Source: Chaenocephalus aceratus (Eukaryota; Chordata; Actinopteri; Perciformes; Channichthyidae). From it: a stretch of 64,000 bases of DNA. A program made the position numbers and the translations under genes. The stretch spans positions 38,391,287 to 38,455,286 of the forward strand of contig CM043787.1 in the NCBI GenBank assembly GCA_023974075.1, read 5' to 3'. Position 1 is the stretch's first letter. Each line of letters starts with the position of its first letter. The notes beneath the pieces are model-generated. The model saw nothing but the letters and a program-made list of their open reading frames with translations. It made no database searches and was not told the DNA's origin. Below are positions 31,602 through 54,587 of this stretch, piece by piece.

Positions 31602-34600
31602 ATGTGGCGCAATATTTCCAGGATCCATATTTTGGTCAGTGTCGCCTGTCTCGTCTTTTTGGGGTAAGACTTTTATCTACCTTTTTTTAAATAATATTGT
31701 ATAGATACGGATAGTACGATTCTACAAAATAAGGCTTTTTAATACCGTTTGTAAAATTACTTGTGAAAACTAATGTTTCATCCTATACATTAAATACTGT
31801 GCTACATTAGCAGGATTCTTATTTTTTCATAAAACACTGGTCATTTGACAGTTTACACCAAACTTGAAACGCTAAATGTGACATTGAAGAACTTTTCATC
31901 AAATGAAATGAACAAAACAAGCTTGAGGGTACGTTATGACACCATGTGACATTTCTTATACTTTTGACTTGATTTGTTCATAGTCCAATTCATATATTGG
32001 AAGCGTGTGGTGCAGTGCGTTGGTGTTCGGATCAGGGGGTCACAGGTTCAAACCCCACTGCAGTCAGCATGTCGTTGTGTCCCTGGACAAGACACTTCAC
32101 CCCAAATTGCTCCTGTGGGGATTGTCCACAGTATTGTAAGTCGCTTTGGATAAAAGCGTCTAACAAGTGACGTGTAATATAATGTTATATAAGAGAGCAT
32201 TGAGTTAATTATTTCTTCCCTCAGTTAAATGGGAGTGATTGTACTCACATAAATAATTAGTTAAGGTCACACACTCATTAAGGATGTGTTGTAATGGAAA
32301 ATAAAAAGAATATGGCACCTAATTTTTCTAATGTGTTCAGGACTTGTATGGTCTTCAACCTCTTTAAAAACGAGCGACCAATTGGTAGATATTTGTTAAC
32401 ATCCGCAAAGCTCGAATTTCTAAAATGCCCCTTTCTAAAAGCCCCCCTTTTGACAGGCTATATTACACTTATCTGTTCCATTTAACATGTCTTATCTTAT
32501 ATTCAAATGATTCACTTTCTGTTGTTGCAGTTTAGTCACTTAACTGAACACACAATTTCCTTTCAGTGACAATATGCTTGAACTGAATTGTATTTCATTT
32601 AGTTGTAAATGTGGTTCACCCTCAAACTGCATTCTTTGACGTTTGGTTTTACTGGTATCCTACAATGCATTTAGTTTCAGCACTAAATGGAAGAATATGT
32701 GCACAAATAGGCAATAAAAGATTATCAGAATTGTCAAAGAACAACAACATCAAAAGAGCTTAATTATTGCCCTGTACTGGACGTTATGCCCTCTCTTGTT
32801 GAAAGCTGGCAACTACTGTATTCATTCGTACAGTTTGTTAACTCGTATCTCTGTGTGTGTACAGGGCCATCTATATCTTCGGGAATAATGAGTCACTCTG
32901 CAGGTAAGTTAGCTGTGAGACAAGTCAGTTGAAAAGGAGTAAAATCGGCTAACAAAACCAAACAAAACAAACATCTACCACTCACACTTGACATAGAAAC
33001 AGGCTGTAGATAATATAACATTTATAAATGAAATACTTTGAATATTCCAATTTGTTCCTTACTTTATTATACATTTGGTCAATTTAATCCCTGTCTTTTT
33101 TCAAAGGTGTTTGGAGCAAAGGCCCCAAACTCCTTTGAGCCTTTGCCCGAACAGCGGCAACGCCTGGAGGATCCGAGACCTAAAAATGCAAACGGGGTGA
33201 GAATGAATTTATCTTTTTACTAACAGGGAGAAAAAGTCACATCCATCTTTTTACGGTTGCTGTGGCTGTTAGCCTCCTCACCCTGTTAACTATTTACTAA
33301 ATGTCCAACTGCTCAGAACAGACAATAAACGGTATGAATCTTTATTAGGGCATAACAGTAAGAGCCAAGTATCACTAAGCTTTCCAGTGATACTTTTATT
33401 ATTGGTTAATGTTTTACAATGGCAGCACCAGCTCAGTGAGCAAGTTAAAGATGTCCCTGCATGCCCCTCAGGAGTTTGAAAACACGGGTTGGCGCCATGA
33501 GATGACGTTGTATACGGTTTATCTCTTATGTCGTCCACTGGGTAATGTTTCTTTCAGTGTTCTTGTTCTCTGTCTTTGTAATCAGTGGTGAACGGATTAC
33601 TACATTTTATACTTAAGTAAAAGTAACAACGGATGGGTTAAAGGCAGAGAACAAATGTCACTGTGTGTGCTGTGTGCTCTGCATGTGTGACCATTAAAGA
33701 GGGTTTCATCCCTCCCATTCTACTAAATTGTTAAAATACTTTCTTATAATTAAACATTGTGCATTCAAAATCTTAGTGAAGTAAAGGTACAACACCATTG
33801 ACATCAAAATATACATGTATATAAATACAAATATGAAGAATCTTTCATTATAATGGCCCATTTTAGAATCATATGAAATTACTTGATTATGAAAATTGTT
33901 GCATATTTGAATTACATTGTATACTGCTGCTGGATATTTGAAATTGTAATTATAGTATTAATCAAAGTAACTAACAAAAGCTGTCTAATAAATAGTATAG
34001 GGAAAACAACAGTATTGTCGAAATGAAGTGGAATAAGGGTAAAGTATCATAAAAGGAAAATACTCAGTTAAAGAACCTCAACATTGTACTTATTGTGGAA
34101 CAATACTTGGTGTATATAATACTTTGATGTACTAACTGATACTTGATGTATTTTCTGTACTTGTTTTAAGACTCTTTTTACCCCACAATTACTATTTTGA
34201 ATACTAAAGATACATGTATTCGTTGCTCTTTTTTTTAGACTGAAATATGCTCAGCCAAGCACACTGAAAGGGTAAGTTATTTAAACAGATATTTTTTGCA
34301 GTGTAAACATAGTCTGTTTGTTTACAATAATGGATTTCACTCTTATAAAAATATGTATAGAATGGACTTCACCTTAATGTAAGTAAGTAATTAAGCAATC
34401 TAGTGTCCCTATACATTTGTGAATAATATAATTCATAATATGTACAACATCTTTTAGAGGTTAGGTGACTTAAAGAACAATGATTTTTTTTTAAGTGTGT
34501 TTAAGGATGCAGTATAAACTTCAGTGGAGTCTGCTGATCAGGACACACTTAACTTGGCATGTGTTTTAGAGAAATGTGCATAATGCTGAAAAGAAAAGTC

Positions 34601-37600
34601 AGTATATTAGTTGGTATCAGCTTATGCTACAACTTATTAAATATTGAATATATCATACAGACCCAAACCAGCTGGACCAAGATCTGAAAACGACTAAATC
34701 TGTATTTGATCTTCCCAGACGCACAGATGTGAACGCAGTCACAAACTGGAATGCTCCTCTGGTTTGGGAGGGGACCTTTGATCCAGTGGTTATCGATGCT
34801 ATATACAAGAAAATGGACCCACGAGTGGCTGTGTTGGTGTTTGCTGTTGGCAAGTAGGTTCTCAGGATATTCTCACAAGGAGCTATGAGTTGATATAGAG
34901 ATTCTTGTAAACCTGAACAAGTAAAGCTGTTTCACATAAATACTCCCTACATTTTGATATAATGATGTGTCTTGTGTCGCTGATCTTGTCTTATATTAAT
35001 TGTTAACACTTCTAGCATGCTCTTTTTTCATCCAGATACACAAGTTTCCTGAAGGGCTTCCTTGAGTCGGCCGAAAAGTATTTTCTTATTGACTTCAGGG
35101 TCACTTATTACATCTTCACAGACAACGAAAAAGAGGTCCCCAAAGTAAGTTGTTGTTTGTTAATGTTTAAAGTTATTTTCTGCATTGCCCGGCAGCTAAA
35201 CCCATTGAGAATTGAAATCTAAAATATAATGATTATACTCTCTTGTATGGATTGCTTATTCTTTTAAAAGCAAATAAAAATGAAAAGGTATGGTATATCG
35301 AGATGTTGTGTGCATTGAGATTGAATCGGAATTGAAAAAAATATTTTATAGTTCACAAAAGGAGCGAAAAGCTGATGAGTTCTCCGAGAAAAGGGACAGA
35401 AGAACTTCCCAAAATCCAATGTCTGCTAGATTTTGCAACATACATTATACAGTGAAAAGGAATTGAGTCTTAGGAGTTGTTGCAGACATTTTGGGTTGTT
35501 ACCATATGTAACACTATTGGTACTATATGGAAATGTTTTAACAACACGAGAGGATAAAACAAGTCAAAAATCCCTCCAATATACAACATTGACCAACCAA
35601 CCATTAACACTATAAGAGGAATAATATAGAAAAAGTCATGCAATGCTGATTTACGATCAAAACGTTTGAAACTTGATAAGATCAGCTTAATAGCCCAAAG
35701 GATTAGTATAAAGTAAGTATGTCTTTAAATGTGAGCCTTGTGGATATCAAAATAACCCTTTTTTTAGATCAAGAATAAAACTTTAAATGTTGTACTAACA
35801 ATTCTTCTAAATACACCAAACCAAAATTAAATGTAAACATGTAAACAAGTTATCTGTTTGTCTTTGTTTATCAGATTAAACTATCTAGGGGCCGAAATAT
35901 CGCAGTTGTCCCCATCCCTGGAGCTGGGGTGCTGGGCAGGATGAAATGGGCCACCATCACCATTGACAACCAGGTAAGAAATTAAATGCACAACAAATCA
36001 TCAAAGCTAGTGCCTTTTTCATCTGGTTGGTTACAGTATCCAATGCTGTTAAATATTGACAGCTCAGTTTTTACTAGTTAGACAATACAACAGACCTAAA
36101 AACAAAACAAAAATGTATATATGAGCTAGAAACACCACCAGTGCCATCTCTCACAGATATGCATATAAAAATAGTTCCCTAAATTATTATTATTTATCAG
36201 TCATAAAAATCTATCCATGATGCATTCAGTCTCACATTTCAACTGTTATGTTTGCAGATCCGTAAGGAAACGGACTATCTTTATATGATGGACATCGACA
36301 GCGTCTTTCACAACCGTTTTGGAGCAGAATCTCTCAGTCGACTGTCTGCTGTTCTTCACCGTGTCTACTACAAGGTTTCCCTCTTTTGTTCCAATAGATT
36401 AACGGCTAACTTTATCCTACGGTACGTTTTCTGCATTTCAATGTCTCAAAACCACTGAAACTAGTAAAACTTTCTGAACGATTAGCAATACAGTAAGCCT
36501 AACAGGTGGAATAGTTTTTTTTACATTGCATTTAGCTGACGCTTTTATCCAAAGCGACTTACAATAAGTGCGTTCAACCAACAAGATACAAACTTGAAGA
36601 AAACAGAATCATATAAGTACATCAGGTTTCATAGAGCAAAAACATTTCAAGTGCTACTCAACTGGTTTTAGATAAGCCAGCCCTGTATTAGTATATAAGT
36701 GCTTTGTTAGCAGTTCTTTGTTAGTAATTCTATCGATCGAATTGGAGTCGAAAGAGATGAATTTTCAGTCTCCCCCATAAGATGTGCAAGCTATCTGCTG
36801 TCCTGATTTCAATGGGGAGCTCATTCCACCATTTTGGAGCCAGGATAGCAAACCCACGTGTTTTTGCTGATGGGAACTTGGATTCCCCTTGCAGCGAGGG
36901 TGCAGCGAGCCAGTTTGGCTGCTGCAGAGCGGAGTGCACGTGCTGGGGTGTACAGTTTAACCATGTCCTGGATGTAGGAAGGGCCAGATCCATTCGCAGC
37001 ATGGTACGCAAGTACCATTGTCTTGAAGTGGATTCTAGCAGTTACCGGAAGCCAATGAAGGGAGCGGAGGAGCGGCGTGGTGTGGGATAATTTAGGAAGG
37101 TTGAAGACCAGACGAGCCGCTGCATTCTGGATGAGCTGCAGAGGTCGGATGGCACATGCAGGTAGACCAGCCAGGAGGGAGTTGCAGTAGTCTAGGCGTG
37201 AGATGACGAGAGCCTGGACCAGAACCTGCATTGCTTTCTGGGTCAGCTGGGGACGTATCCTCCTGATGTTGTAAAGCGTGTATCTGCACCAGCAGGTTGT
37301 AGCAGCGATGTTTGCAGTGAAGGACAGTTTGTTATCTAGGATCGATCAGACCCAGATTCCTTGCAGTCTGAGTCGGGGAAACAACAGAGGTGCCGATGTT
37401 GATTGTTAGGTCAAGAGTGGGACAATCTTTTCCCGGAAGGAAAAGCAGTTCAGTCTTGTCAAGGTTGAGCTTGAGGTGATGAGCAGACATCCACTGAGAG
37501 ATGTCCGCTCAACAAGCAGAGATGCGTGCGACGACCTGGGTCTCTGAGCGGGGAAAGGACAGAATTAGTTGGGTGTCGTCAGCGTAGCAGTGGTATGAAA

Positions 37601-40136
37601 AACCATGCGGGCTAATGACTGATCAGAGCGAGTTTGTGTACAAGGAGAAGAGGAGGGGACCAAGAACAGAGCCCTGAGGGACCCCTGTAGTTAATTGACA
37701 AGGGTCGGACTCGGACCCTCTCCAATGGCGCGTTTCCACTGCAGGCCTCGCTCGGTTTGGTTAGGTCTTATTAGGCCCGGCTCACTTTAATGCTGCGCTT
37801 CCATTACAGTTTAGGAACTGGGGTAGTTACTATAGTAACGCAGTGTAGGCGGAGCCGTGACGTCATCTTCAATGAGCGCCCCAAAAAACAACACAGCCGT
37901 TAGCTCTTAGCACTCAGAGCTCACAGCTCTTCATATCTGTTCAGAAACTAGACAAAAGTTAAACAAGTACAAACCACAGACTGCCTGTGTCATGGCGAAT
38001 ACAGTCGCTGGTTTATTTATGTCTGTATAGGCCGTTGTTGTGAGTGTGGACGGTCAGAGCATATATAACGTTGGCTTAGCCAAGCTCCATTTAGAAAACA
38101 CGCATTTTAAAAGGGTTTTTCGCCTGCCGTCTGTCTGCAGACTTGTCAAAGCATTAATTCATGGTTTTTACTAACCGGTATCAGTATGTTGTTACTTCAG
38201 CATCATTTTGAAACGTGTATTACAATTAAATCACTGTCAAATATGTTCATGTTGTTGTAGTTGTAGCCCCCTTGCCAGCGATTCTCTCTCTAGTTTAGCA
38301 TACTCAGCCCGACTCAGCCTGGTTGTTCCTGGCCCTTGAACCACGATTTAGTCGGGCCAGAAAAAATGTGAAAAAGTAGCTCCGGGCCAAAACTAGGCCA
38401 AGTGGAAGCGCAACCAAAAACGGGCCCCGCACGGCTCTGCACGCTTAAAGCGAGCTACCCGCTGCAGTGGAAACGCGCCATTAGTTACCCTGTAAGTACG
38501 GTCTTTGAGGTATGAGGTGAGGAGGGAAAGTGCAGAGCCTGAAACTCCAAGTTCTTGGAGAGTGCGAAGGAGGATCTGATGATTCACCGTGTCGAATGGA
38601 GCAGACGGGTCCAGAAGGATGATGACAGAGGATCAAAGATCTTATCAATTTACTTGTTATGTGTTATGACACAGAGGACATTGCCACATTTGTTGATCAC
38701 CAAGTCATCATCAAGTATTAGCTATAGCCTCTCCTCCCTGTCATGTTTTGTCCATATCTTATTTTATCAGAACACATTGAGGGACGGGTTTCCTTATGAG
38801 CGGCGGCCAGCGTCCAGGGCATTCATTCCTGCTGATGAAGGAGACTACTACTACACTGATGCTGTCTGGGGGGGGTACCTGGAGGATGTATACAAGCTAG
38901 TCAGGTAAGCAGAACCATTGACATGTTATTAAGATGTTTCCATTTAGCTATTACTAAATAAGTTTAAAGTATAAGACCCTGGACACAGTGGACAGGTACA
39001 AATCCTAGCCTTTCAAAACCTGTTATATTTAATCTAAAATAAAGGCAGTGTTTCAACCCCATTGTGCGCAAATGCTCAGCTCGACTTGACTTATCAGAAT
39101 CAGAATTTCTTTAGTGGGTAAGTGGGGGGAATTTAGGGTGTTGCAGCAGCAGATAAAATGCAAAAGGTAAAAGAGAAGACTGAAAAATTTAAATAAAAAG
39201 GAAAACACTCGCTATTAAAACATATAAACAAATAAGCTAAAACAGATAAGTGCACCATGGTAAAAAACAATGCGTTCATCAGCAACCAAACAGAGGAGCA
39301 TTTACATTTTGTAAAAAAGGTGTGGTGCAGTTGTGCTAGTTGCCATTTGGTAGCTATTTAAAAACGCTAAGTTGTGCAGTATGTCCGACGACATGTTAGT
39401 GACCTTTCTCTGACCAATGAATGGTCTGCATTGTTTTAATGTCACATTACAGTATTGGCTCAGCTTACTTGGACTAACTACAACTTTTCTCAATGAAAAC
39501 CACGTTGAGAAGAGCCATACCATGCATTGGAGACACAGCTTAAGAAAATATATTTTTCTGAAACAATTAACTCTGTCTCCTTGACATTTTGACCATTCAA
39601 ATCTAATATAATGCAAAATTCATTTTAACTTTAGCAAAGTGTATATGACTTCTATCTCTTTTATTTCATTAGATACTGTTACAAGCAGTCGGAGGAGGAT
39701 GCCAAGAATAAGATTGAAGCTATCTGGCAGGAAGAAAGTCACCTCAACAAGTAAGTTTCACAATTGATTGCCTCAGTTCAAGTGCATTTCTGTTCATTCT
39801 TATTTTAAAGGACACATTTCCAACCTGCTTATATTGTCAACTTCTATCTATTCTAACTGCTAGTATTTCTTGTTTAAAACAAGCTTGTGTTTGTGGAACA
39901 AATCAATACAGAATTGTGATTAATGTATTATACAACATAGACATATTTACTGTTGCCTGTTTTCATCATTCAGGTACCTGCTGTACAACAAACCAACCAA
40001 GGTGCTGTCTCCAGAGTACCTGTGGTCAGATTACGATGGGATACCAGAAGACATTCAAGTTGTCAGGATTTCCCAGTTGATGTACGCAGAAGAAAGGGTG
40101 GACATTGATGTCAAGTCACTGACATTTAAAGAATAA
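31602..40136 (+). CDS. Family GT6 glycosyltransferase (ABO / Forssman synthase-like), 11 coding exons
   Basis: Exons: 31602-31663, 32865-32903, 33107-33196, 34239-34271, 34719-34853, 35036-35144, 35875-35973, 36258-36374, 38771-38904, 39673-39750, 39974-40136. Phases agree throughout and give 352 residues (human ABO 354). Residues 1-28 form a type II signal anchor beginning MWRNISRIHILVSVACL, then a short stem. The catalytic domain starts near 76 (TDVNAVTNWNAPLVWEGTFD). The metal-binding DXD motif is DID (201-203), the donor-pocket stretch is TDAVWGG (257-263), and WQEESHLNKY holds the catalytic glutamate. The family transfers GalNAc or Gal in alpha-1,3 linkage to glycan acceptors in the Golgi. 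Whether this is abo, gbgt1 or a fish-specific paralogue cannot be decided. Exon 8 has a weak donor (AAG|GTTTCC). The first four short exons rest on phase alone. Confidence 0.88.
31995..32182 (+). repeat. tRNA-derived SINE (V-SINE-like) in GT6 intron 1
   Basis: A tRNA-like head with box B GGTTCAAACCC (near 32044) is followed by the conserved GTCCCTGGACAAGACACTTC core (near 32079) and a tail AAGTCGCTTTGGATAAAAGC (32138-32157) shared with L2-type LINEs. Confidence 0.85.
33590..34190. repeat. AGTACT-type repeat with an inserted SINE piece, GT6 intron 3
   Basis: Repeat words TACTTAAGTAAAAGTAAC (33610) and AAAATACTCAGTTAAAG (34056) bracket a plus-orientation fragment of the SINE seen at 50714-51024 (33632-33721: GGGTTAAAGGCAGAGAAC, then GAGGGTTTCATCCCTCCC). 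Confidence 0.55.
36521..38631 (-). mobile_element. Second L2 LINE copy, 5'-truncated, in GT6 intron 8
   Basis: Antisense to the GT6 gene. The tail matches the first L2 (GCATTTAGCTGACGCTTTTA at 36528). The reverse-transcriptase frame survives in pieces (37289-37092, 37231-36821, 37011-36730), with a frame-changing ATCG insertion near 37343. A MITE (37726-38480) splits it, and the remainder 38484-38631 ends in the KVNHHIL region. Confidence 0.88.
37726..38480. mobile_element. MITE with TGGCGCGTTTCCACTGCAG ends, inside the L2 copy
   Basis: The 755-bp element begins TGGCGCGTTTCCACTGCAG and ends CTGCAGTGGAAACGCGCCA, a 19-bp perfect inverted repeat. Comparison with the intact L2 copy at 16381-16400 shows the insertion point precisely. 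Non-coding. Confidence 0.9.
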
Positions 40137-40194
40137 TAGAAGTGGGTTGAGTGTATGGGTTGCTTTTTATATTCAGTTTTTATTTAACAGTATG

Positions 40195-40200
40195 AATAAA
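40195..40200 (+). terminator. Polyadenylation signal of the GT6 gene
   Basis: AATAAA lies 59 bp after the stop codon, with further AATAAA copies at about 40208-40217. Confidence 0.6.
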
Positions 40201-40219
40201 TTACTGAAATAAATAAACA

Positions 40220-41016
40220 GATTTTAATCTCTCTGTAGACATTAATTAAAGTAATCTTGATGGTGTACCTTGTGGTTTGTGGTGGAGGTTATGTACTGTA
40301 TAGCAGTCCTTCATTCTTTGGAACTTACTGTAATTTCCATTTGACTGATTTTGTTACGGCTAAATGTCAATTTAATTCCCCTGTGTTGATTGGAGGGTAC
40401 GCCTGTACAGGGAGTGGTGAGAACTGGCTCCTTACTAAGAATGAGAGCATCTTGGTCATAAGTGAAATGGATGTTTTTCTTTTTGCATTTCATAGAAACA
40501 AATTAAAGAGATGATCCTGAACCAGAAGGAAAAGGATCTGTCCCCTATTTTGCAAAAAAAAAAATATCTTACTGAAGAGAGAAAGTCAAAGAGGAAATTG
40601 ATAAAAAAAAATGCAAACACGTTTTTTGTGTGCAAATATTCTCAAATATTTAGGTATTTTGTGTAGTCTGCACTCTTGTAAGGCTTCCAAATATATTGTA
40701 TGTTTAGTTTTTTAAATGTTTTTGGTTTCAATTAAACAGTAATTCTCATGCATTTTAAAAGTTATGTATGGAAGCTTCCATTGATGTTTATATATTTTCT
40801 TGAAAAAAAAGTGAACTGTCTATGGTTCTTATTAGACATCCATGATGGTGGACTGAGGTAGCGCTGCGTCATTGCGACATTGTCGTAAAGCGCCAATGTT
40901 GTGGTCGGAAATTGCACCAGTCGTCCTCTGAGTTGAGCTTTCAGTCGCCCTTCAGCAGAGAAACAGTGCTCATCTCGGCTTAAACACAACACACCACACC
41001 ACACCAACGTTAAACC
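40220..41016. other. GT6 to mpc1 intergenic region with mpc1 promoter
   Basis: No gene. The 150 bp before the mpc1 start (40850-41010) is richer in CpG than its surroundings, with GCGCTGCGTC, a GCCAATG (CCAAT-type) box near 40892 and a repeated ACACCACACC leader. Promoter role inferred from position. Confidence 0.45.
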
Positions 41017-43455
<2,439 letters not shown>

Positions 43456-44165
43456 TGGCAGAGTGGCGCCCGACTGCTTCAACAGCCACAATAACCTGAA
43501 CATTAAAACTACTGAATATAAACATGTTATCTCAATGAAGCTGTGCCACTTTCGCCATTTAAACCAGATGTTACCAAGATTGATCATCCTCACAAGTTGT
43601 AATCACTTTTTACTACACAGACAGAAAAAAAGAATTTGCTTTCCTTCAAGAATTTGAGTAAACTGCTGTGATTTAATTACATTTTTGCTAAATTCATCAT
43701 GACACAAAATATAATATGGGTGAATGTACACTTAGCTAACCAGTCTGACAGTTAGCTGTCTTTCACACTGGCTGTTACACTCGTTTTAGGTCATCAGCAA
43801 TAATATTTGTGTTGCTTTCTAACTGGCTTATTAATGGAACAAATAATGATATGTCAATGGGAACTCAGCCTGAGGTCAGTTTGTGCAAATGTGTCCACAC
43901 CATGGCACATATACTTTGCTAAGCACTTTCATTCATTAACCTTTACTTAAATGCCGAGGACACACATACTGTAGAGCTAAGCTCTTTGTTTGTTTTACTC
44001 TGGAGTAAAATGTTAAGCTGAACCATGAAAACAGAATGTGTATGAAGAGCCGATATGGCTTTATTACACTGTAATAAATACGAAAAGCTGCTTCTGTCAG
44101 TGCTGACCAAAACATGTACTGTGTGTTGTTCTCATGTCATTCACATTAATTTATTGTCATTGTAT

Positions 44166-44222
44166 AATAAACATTAGTTTTCCCTAATTATTCATTTGAA
44201 TCTCTGGCGTTGTCCAAATAAA
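44166..44222 (+). terminator. Polyadenylation signals of mpc1
   Basis: AATAAA at 44166-44171 and again at 44217-44222, about 0.7 kb after the stop, implying a long 3' untranslated region (43456 to about 44240). Confidence 0.55.
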
Positions 44223-44552
44223 CTGGCTTTAACCAAGTTGAACACAATTAAGCAAGTGAGTGATTTATTCTTTTAAAGTTCAGCTTTGTGATTTTGTTTT
44301 TAATCTGATAATTGTTTTTGTTTTAAAGTCATGTTCCATGACTCATTGGCAGGAATGAGTCCTTCACAAAGTCAGATATTCTACCGTGGTAAATGTCAAG
44401 GAGAACACGGCTGTGTATTTACACTCAACACTTTGCTCTTCATCCTAATGCCATGTTAGAATAAAACAACTACTGTTTTCAACAAAGTTAAAAGATACTG
44501 TAGTGGCTATTTGTCAACAACAATAAAACTTCAAAAGGCCACTGAGGCACCA

Positions 44553-45595
44553 GGGGCCTATACTACGAAGCTTGTTCAACCTAACCTGAATATGTTTGAG
44601 TTAGCCGGTTGGCCTAATCCAAAACATACCCGCTCTCGCTAAACTGTACTACGACGCTGGTTATCAAGTGGATCGCTCAAGCCAGCCGTGTCCTATCTAG
44701 TTAGGTGCGCGTTCACATGAAAGGGGTGGTATCTGGAGCATTCGACCAATCACAAACATGGAGAAGCGCACTGACAGCGCAGCGTCATACTTCCTGAATG
44801 AAAAGTGAACTTTAATACTAGTCAAAAATGAAGAAGTTAAACTTTAAACATCCATGACTTAAACACTTTATCCAGGATAAAAGCCACATAGCTGCACCTG
44901 CAAGGTGAATACAGCTGGCAAAAGAAAAAGTGTTTGAATGCATACATTAACAGGTTTATGATATCACTGCCCGTCTAAAACACGATCTGACTTCAATTAC
45001 ATTTGTCTCGAGTGTTTCGTCAACTTAATGTGTTGCTTAAATAATACTTCTGCATACAGTAGGTGACACTGTGAGTGTTGCACGGCCAGATACGGCTCAG
45101 CTGACTCAGATAAGGAAATATATGATACATTATGAAGTGATATGCCGCGGACTGTACTTAATGTTACTCTGATCCTGTTACTTATGTTGTGGCAGATATT
45201 TAAGTAAGCTTTCTTAACGCTAATGTTATAATAGTCAGATTGCTCTGAAGATGGGAGGTGATATTCTATTAATGTTCACGTTCACACAGTCGGTGATTTT
45301 TGCCGGCCGTCTTTCCTGCGACGGCAGTTTTTCTGTATTTCCTTTCTCCTGTAATATGACTTGATCGCTTTAAACTCCGCACACTGAGCTCTGATTGGTC
45401 AGCAGGCAGTGCTTTCACTGAGTTGATCTCTTATTCTGCAACCTAACCTGGTCCCGACCAGGTTAGCTGCTTAGCATATATTACCATGGAGATCTAGCCT
45501 GCTAAAAAGAGAACCAGCTTCGGATGACCGGAAAGCCGGAGTTTTCCCTGAATTTAGCCGGCTAAGCGAAAATCCTGCTTCGCAGTATACCCCCC
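44553..45595. mobile_element. Non-autonomous DNA transposon with GGGGCCTATACTACGAAGC ends
   Basis: The left end GGGGCCTATACTACGAAGC is matched by the inverted right end GCTTCGCAGTATACCCCC (45578-45595). CCTAACCTG/TTAGCCGG words recur near both ends. No transposase. Resembles a MITE group common in fish genomes. Confidence 0.75.
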
Positions 45596-45599
45596 AGGC

Positions 45600-46600
45600 A
45601 TCAACGTTTTTGTGGTATTTATTAGCTTCACCTTGGCAAGAACAATACAGCAAAAGGTGTTGAAATGTTTGCTGAACTCAGCCCTGATACTGGTAAAAAA
45701 CCATAGACCTTCCCGGTGCCCACTGACTGCTGCTGTGCCCTGATTGACTTAAATAAACTCAGCTGTGTGCCCAAATTGACCTATCACCTTCAAAATAAAA
45801 GCATTTTAGCTGGAACACAACTTAACTTAAATAATATGGCTGTAAATTAATTAATTCTACAAAACAAAAAATAACAAATAAATACATTAAATAAATGTGA
45901 AAAATACTGAATAGCTTCCACAGATACCAATCAAATTACAGGAAATGAATCGTTATTTATGCATTTCAATAAAAAGGGAATCGATCAATATCTTCAAAAC
46001 CAGTTGTCAAAAATCGATTCTAATCCTTTAACCCTGTAACCACTTAGGGCTATTTAGTCAAACATCCTGCACTTTTACTTAGCTAAAACTGTATAAGTGT
46101 TATCAGCAAATGCAGTTGCTTATAGAGCCTATTATATTTTTGCGGTAATATTGTTAATTGTTAAAGAGGTTATTTTTAATGCAGGCTATGCTGTTGGACC
46201 GTTTAATCAAAAACCTTGCATCATATGTCACTCGTGACCATTCTGAAGCAATACGAAAATATGGAGTTGACTAAAAAGTACAATATATCCCCCTGAAATT
46301 ATCTAGAGGTAAAGAGAAGCAAAACATAGAAACACTGGTAAAGTACCTATGAAAATTGTTCTAAGCAGCTCTAAACTCATTTGTTATATTACACCACTGC
46401 TCACAACAAATACATTGGAGACACTCAGTAAATAAAGCTCATACATAATCAGAATAATATCCTGTCCTACAAAATCTTGCGCGGTAGATGGCAGTATGCA
46501 CCTAAAAGTTGGTATTGCAATCCACCAAAAAAAAGCCTCAGAGAAGAAGAGTGGTAGTTGTGGTATCTGTAGTCAAAACGAAAAAGAAGAAGAAGATAAA
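45600..46600. other. mpc1 to kifbp intergenic region
   Basis: AT-rich, no gene recognised. The last 100 bp before 46602 should contain the kifbp promoter and leader; no TATA box is obvious. Confidence 0.4.
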
Positions 46601-46601
46601 C

Positions 46602-54091
<7,490 letters not shown>

Positions 54092-54587
54092 AGGACGCCC
54101 CCCTCTCTCACCTGACTGACTAGTTGTCTACTAAAAGTGTAACATCTCCCAAAAAATGAGTCGGTCGATCTAAATGTACCACCTTTTACAGTCAGTGGAC
54201 ACTCCCTACAATTAGAGAAACTGCACAGTGAAAGACTTTGTTGCTTATTTAACCACATCTTTCTTGGCAGTGTTCATGCTGCATTTACAAGACCTTTGAA
54301 CCCATCACACACTGCAAAATGTGCTCTCCTCTGTGAAGTAACATTTGATTTGAACTCAAATGCCACAGTTAATATACTCTCTTCAAAATTAACATGTAAA
54401 TGTCTTCCTCACTAATTGAGATCAGTTGATAATAATCAACTAATAATAATTGTTTGGTTTCATTTTATTTTACTATCGTATGTGACCGAGCTCTGATTCA
54501 TGTTGTTTTCTATGTTAAACATGTTTTTTTTTTTATCACTCATTGTCAAGCACAATGAACTTTTGTTTCTTCAGCTACTATCTGATG

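Noticed and set aside
31995..32182. tRNA gene suggested by box A/B-like sequence (also 47204 and 51000)
   Set aside because: They are SINE heads: followed by SINE cores and LINE-like tails, and not foldable into a full cloverleaf by eye.
46509..46601. In-frame upstream ATG extending KIFBP by 31 residues
   Set aside because: The extension is low complexity (Val, Lys runs), and family similarity and a better start context point to 46602.
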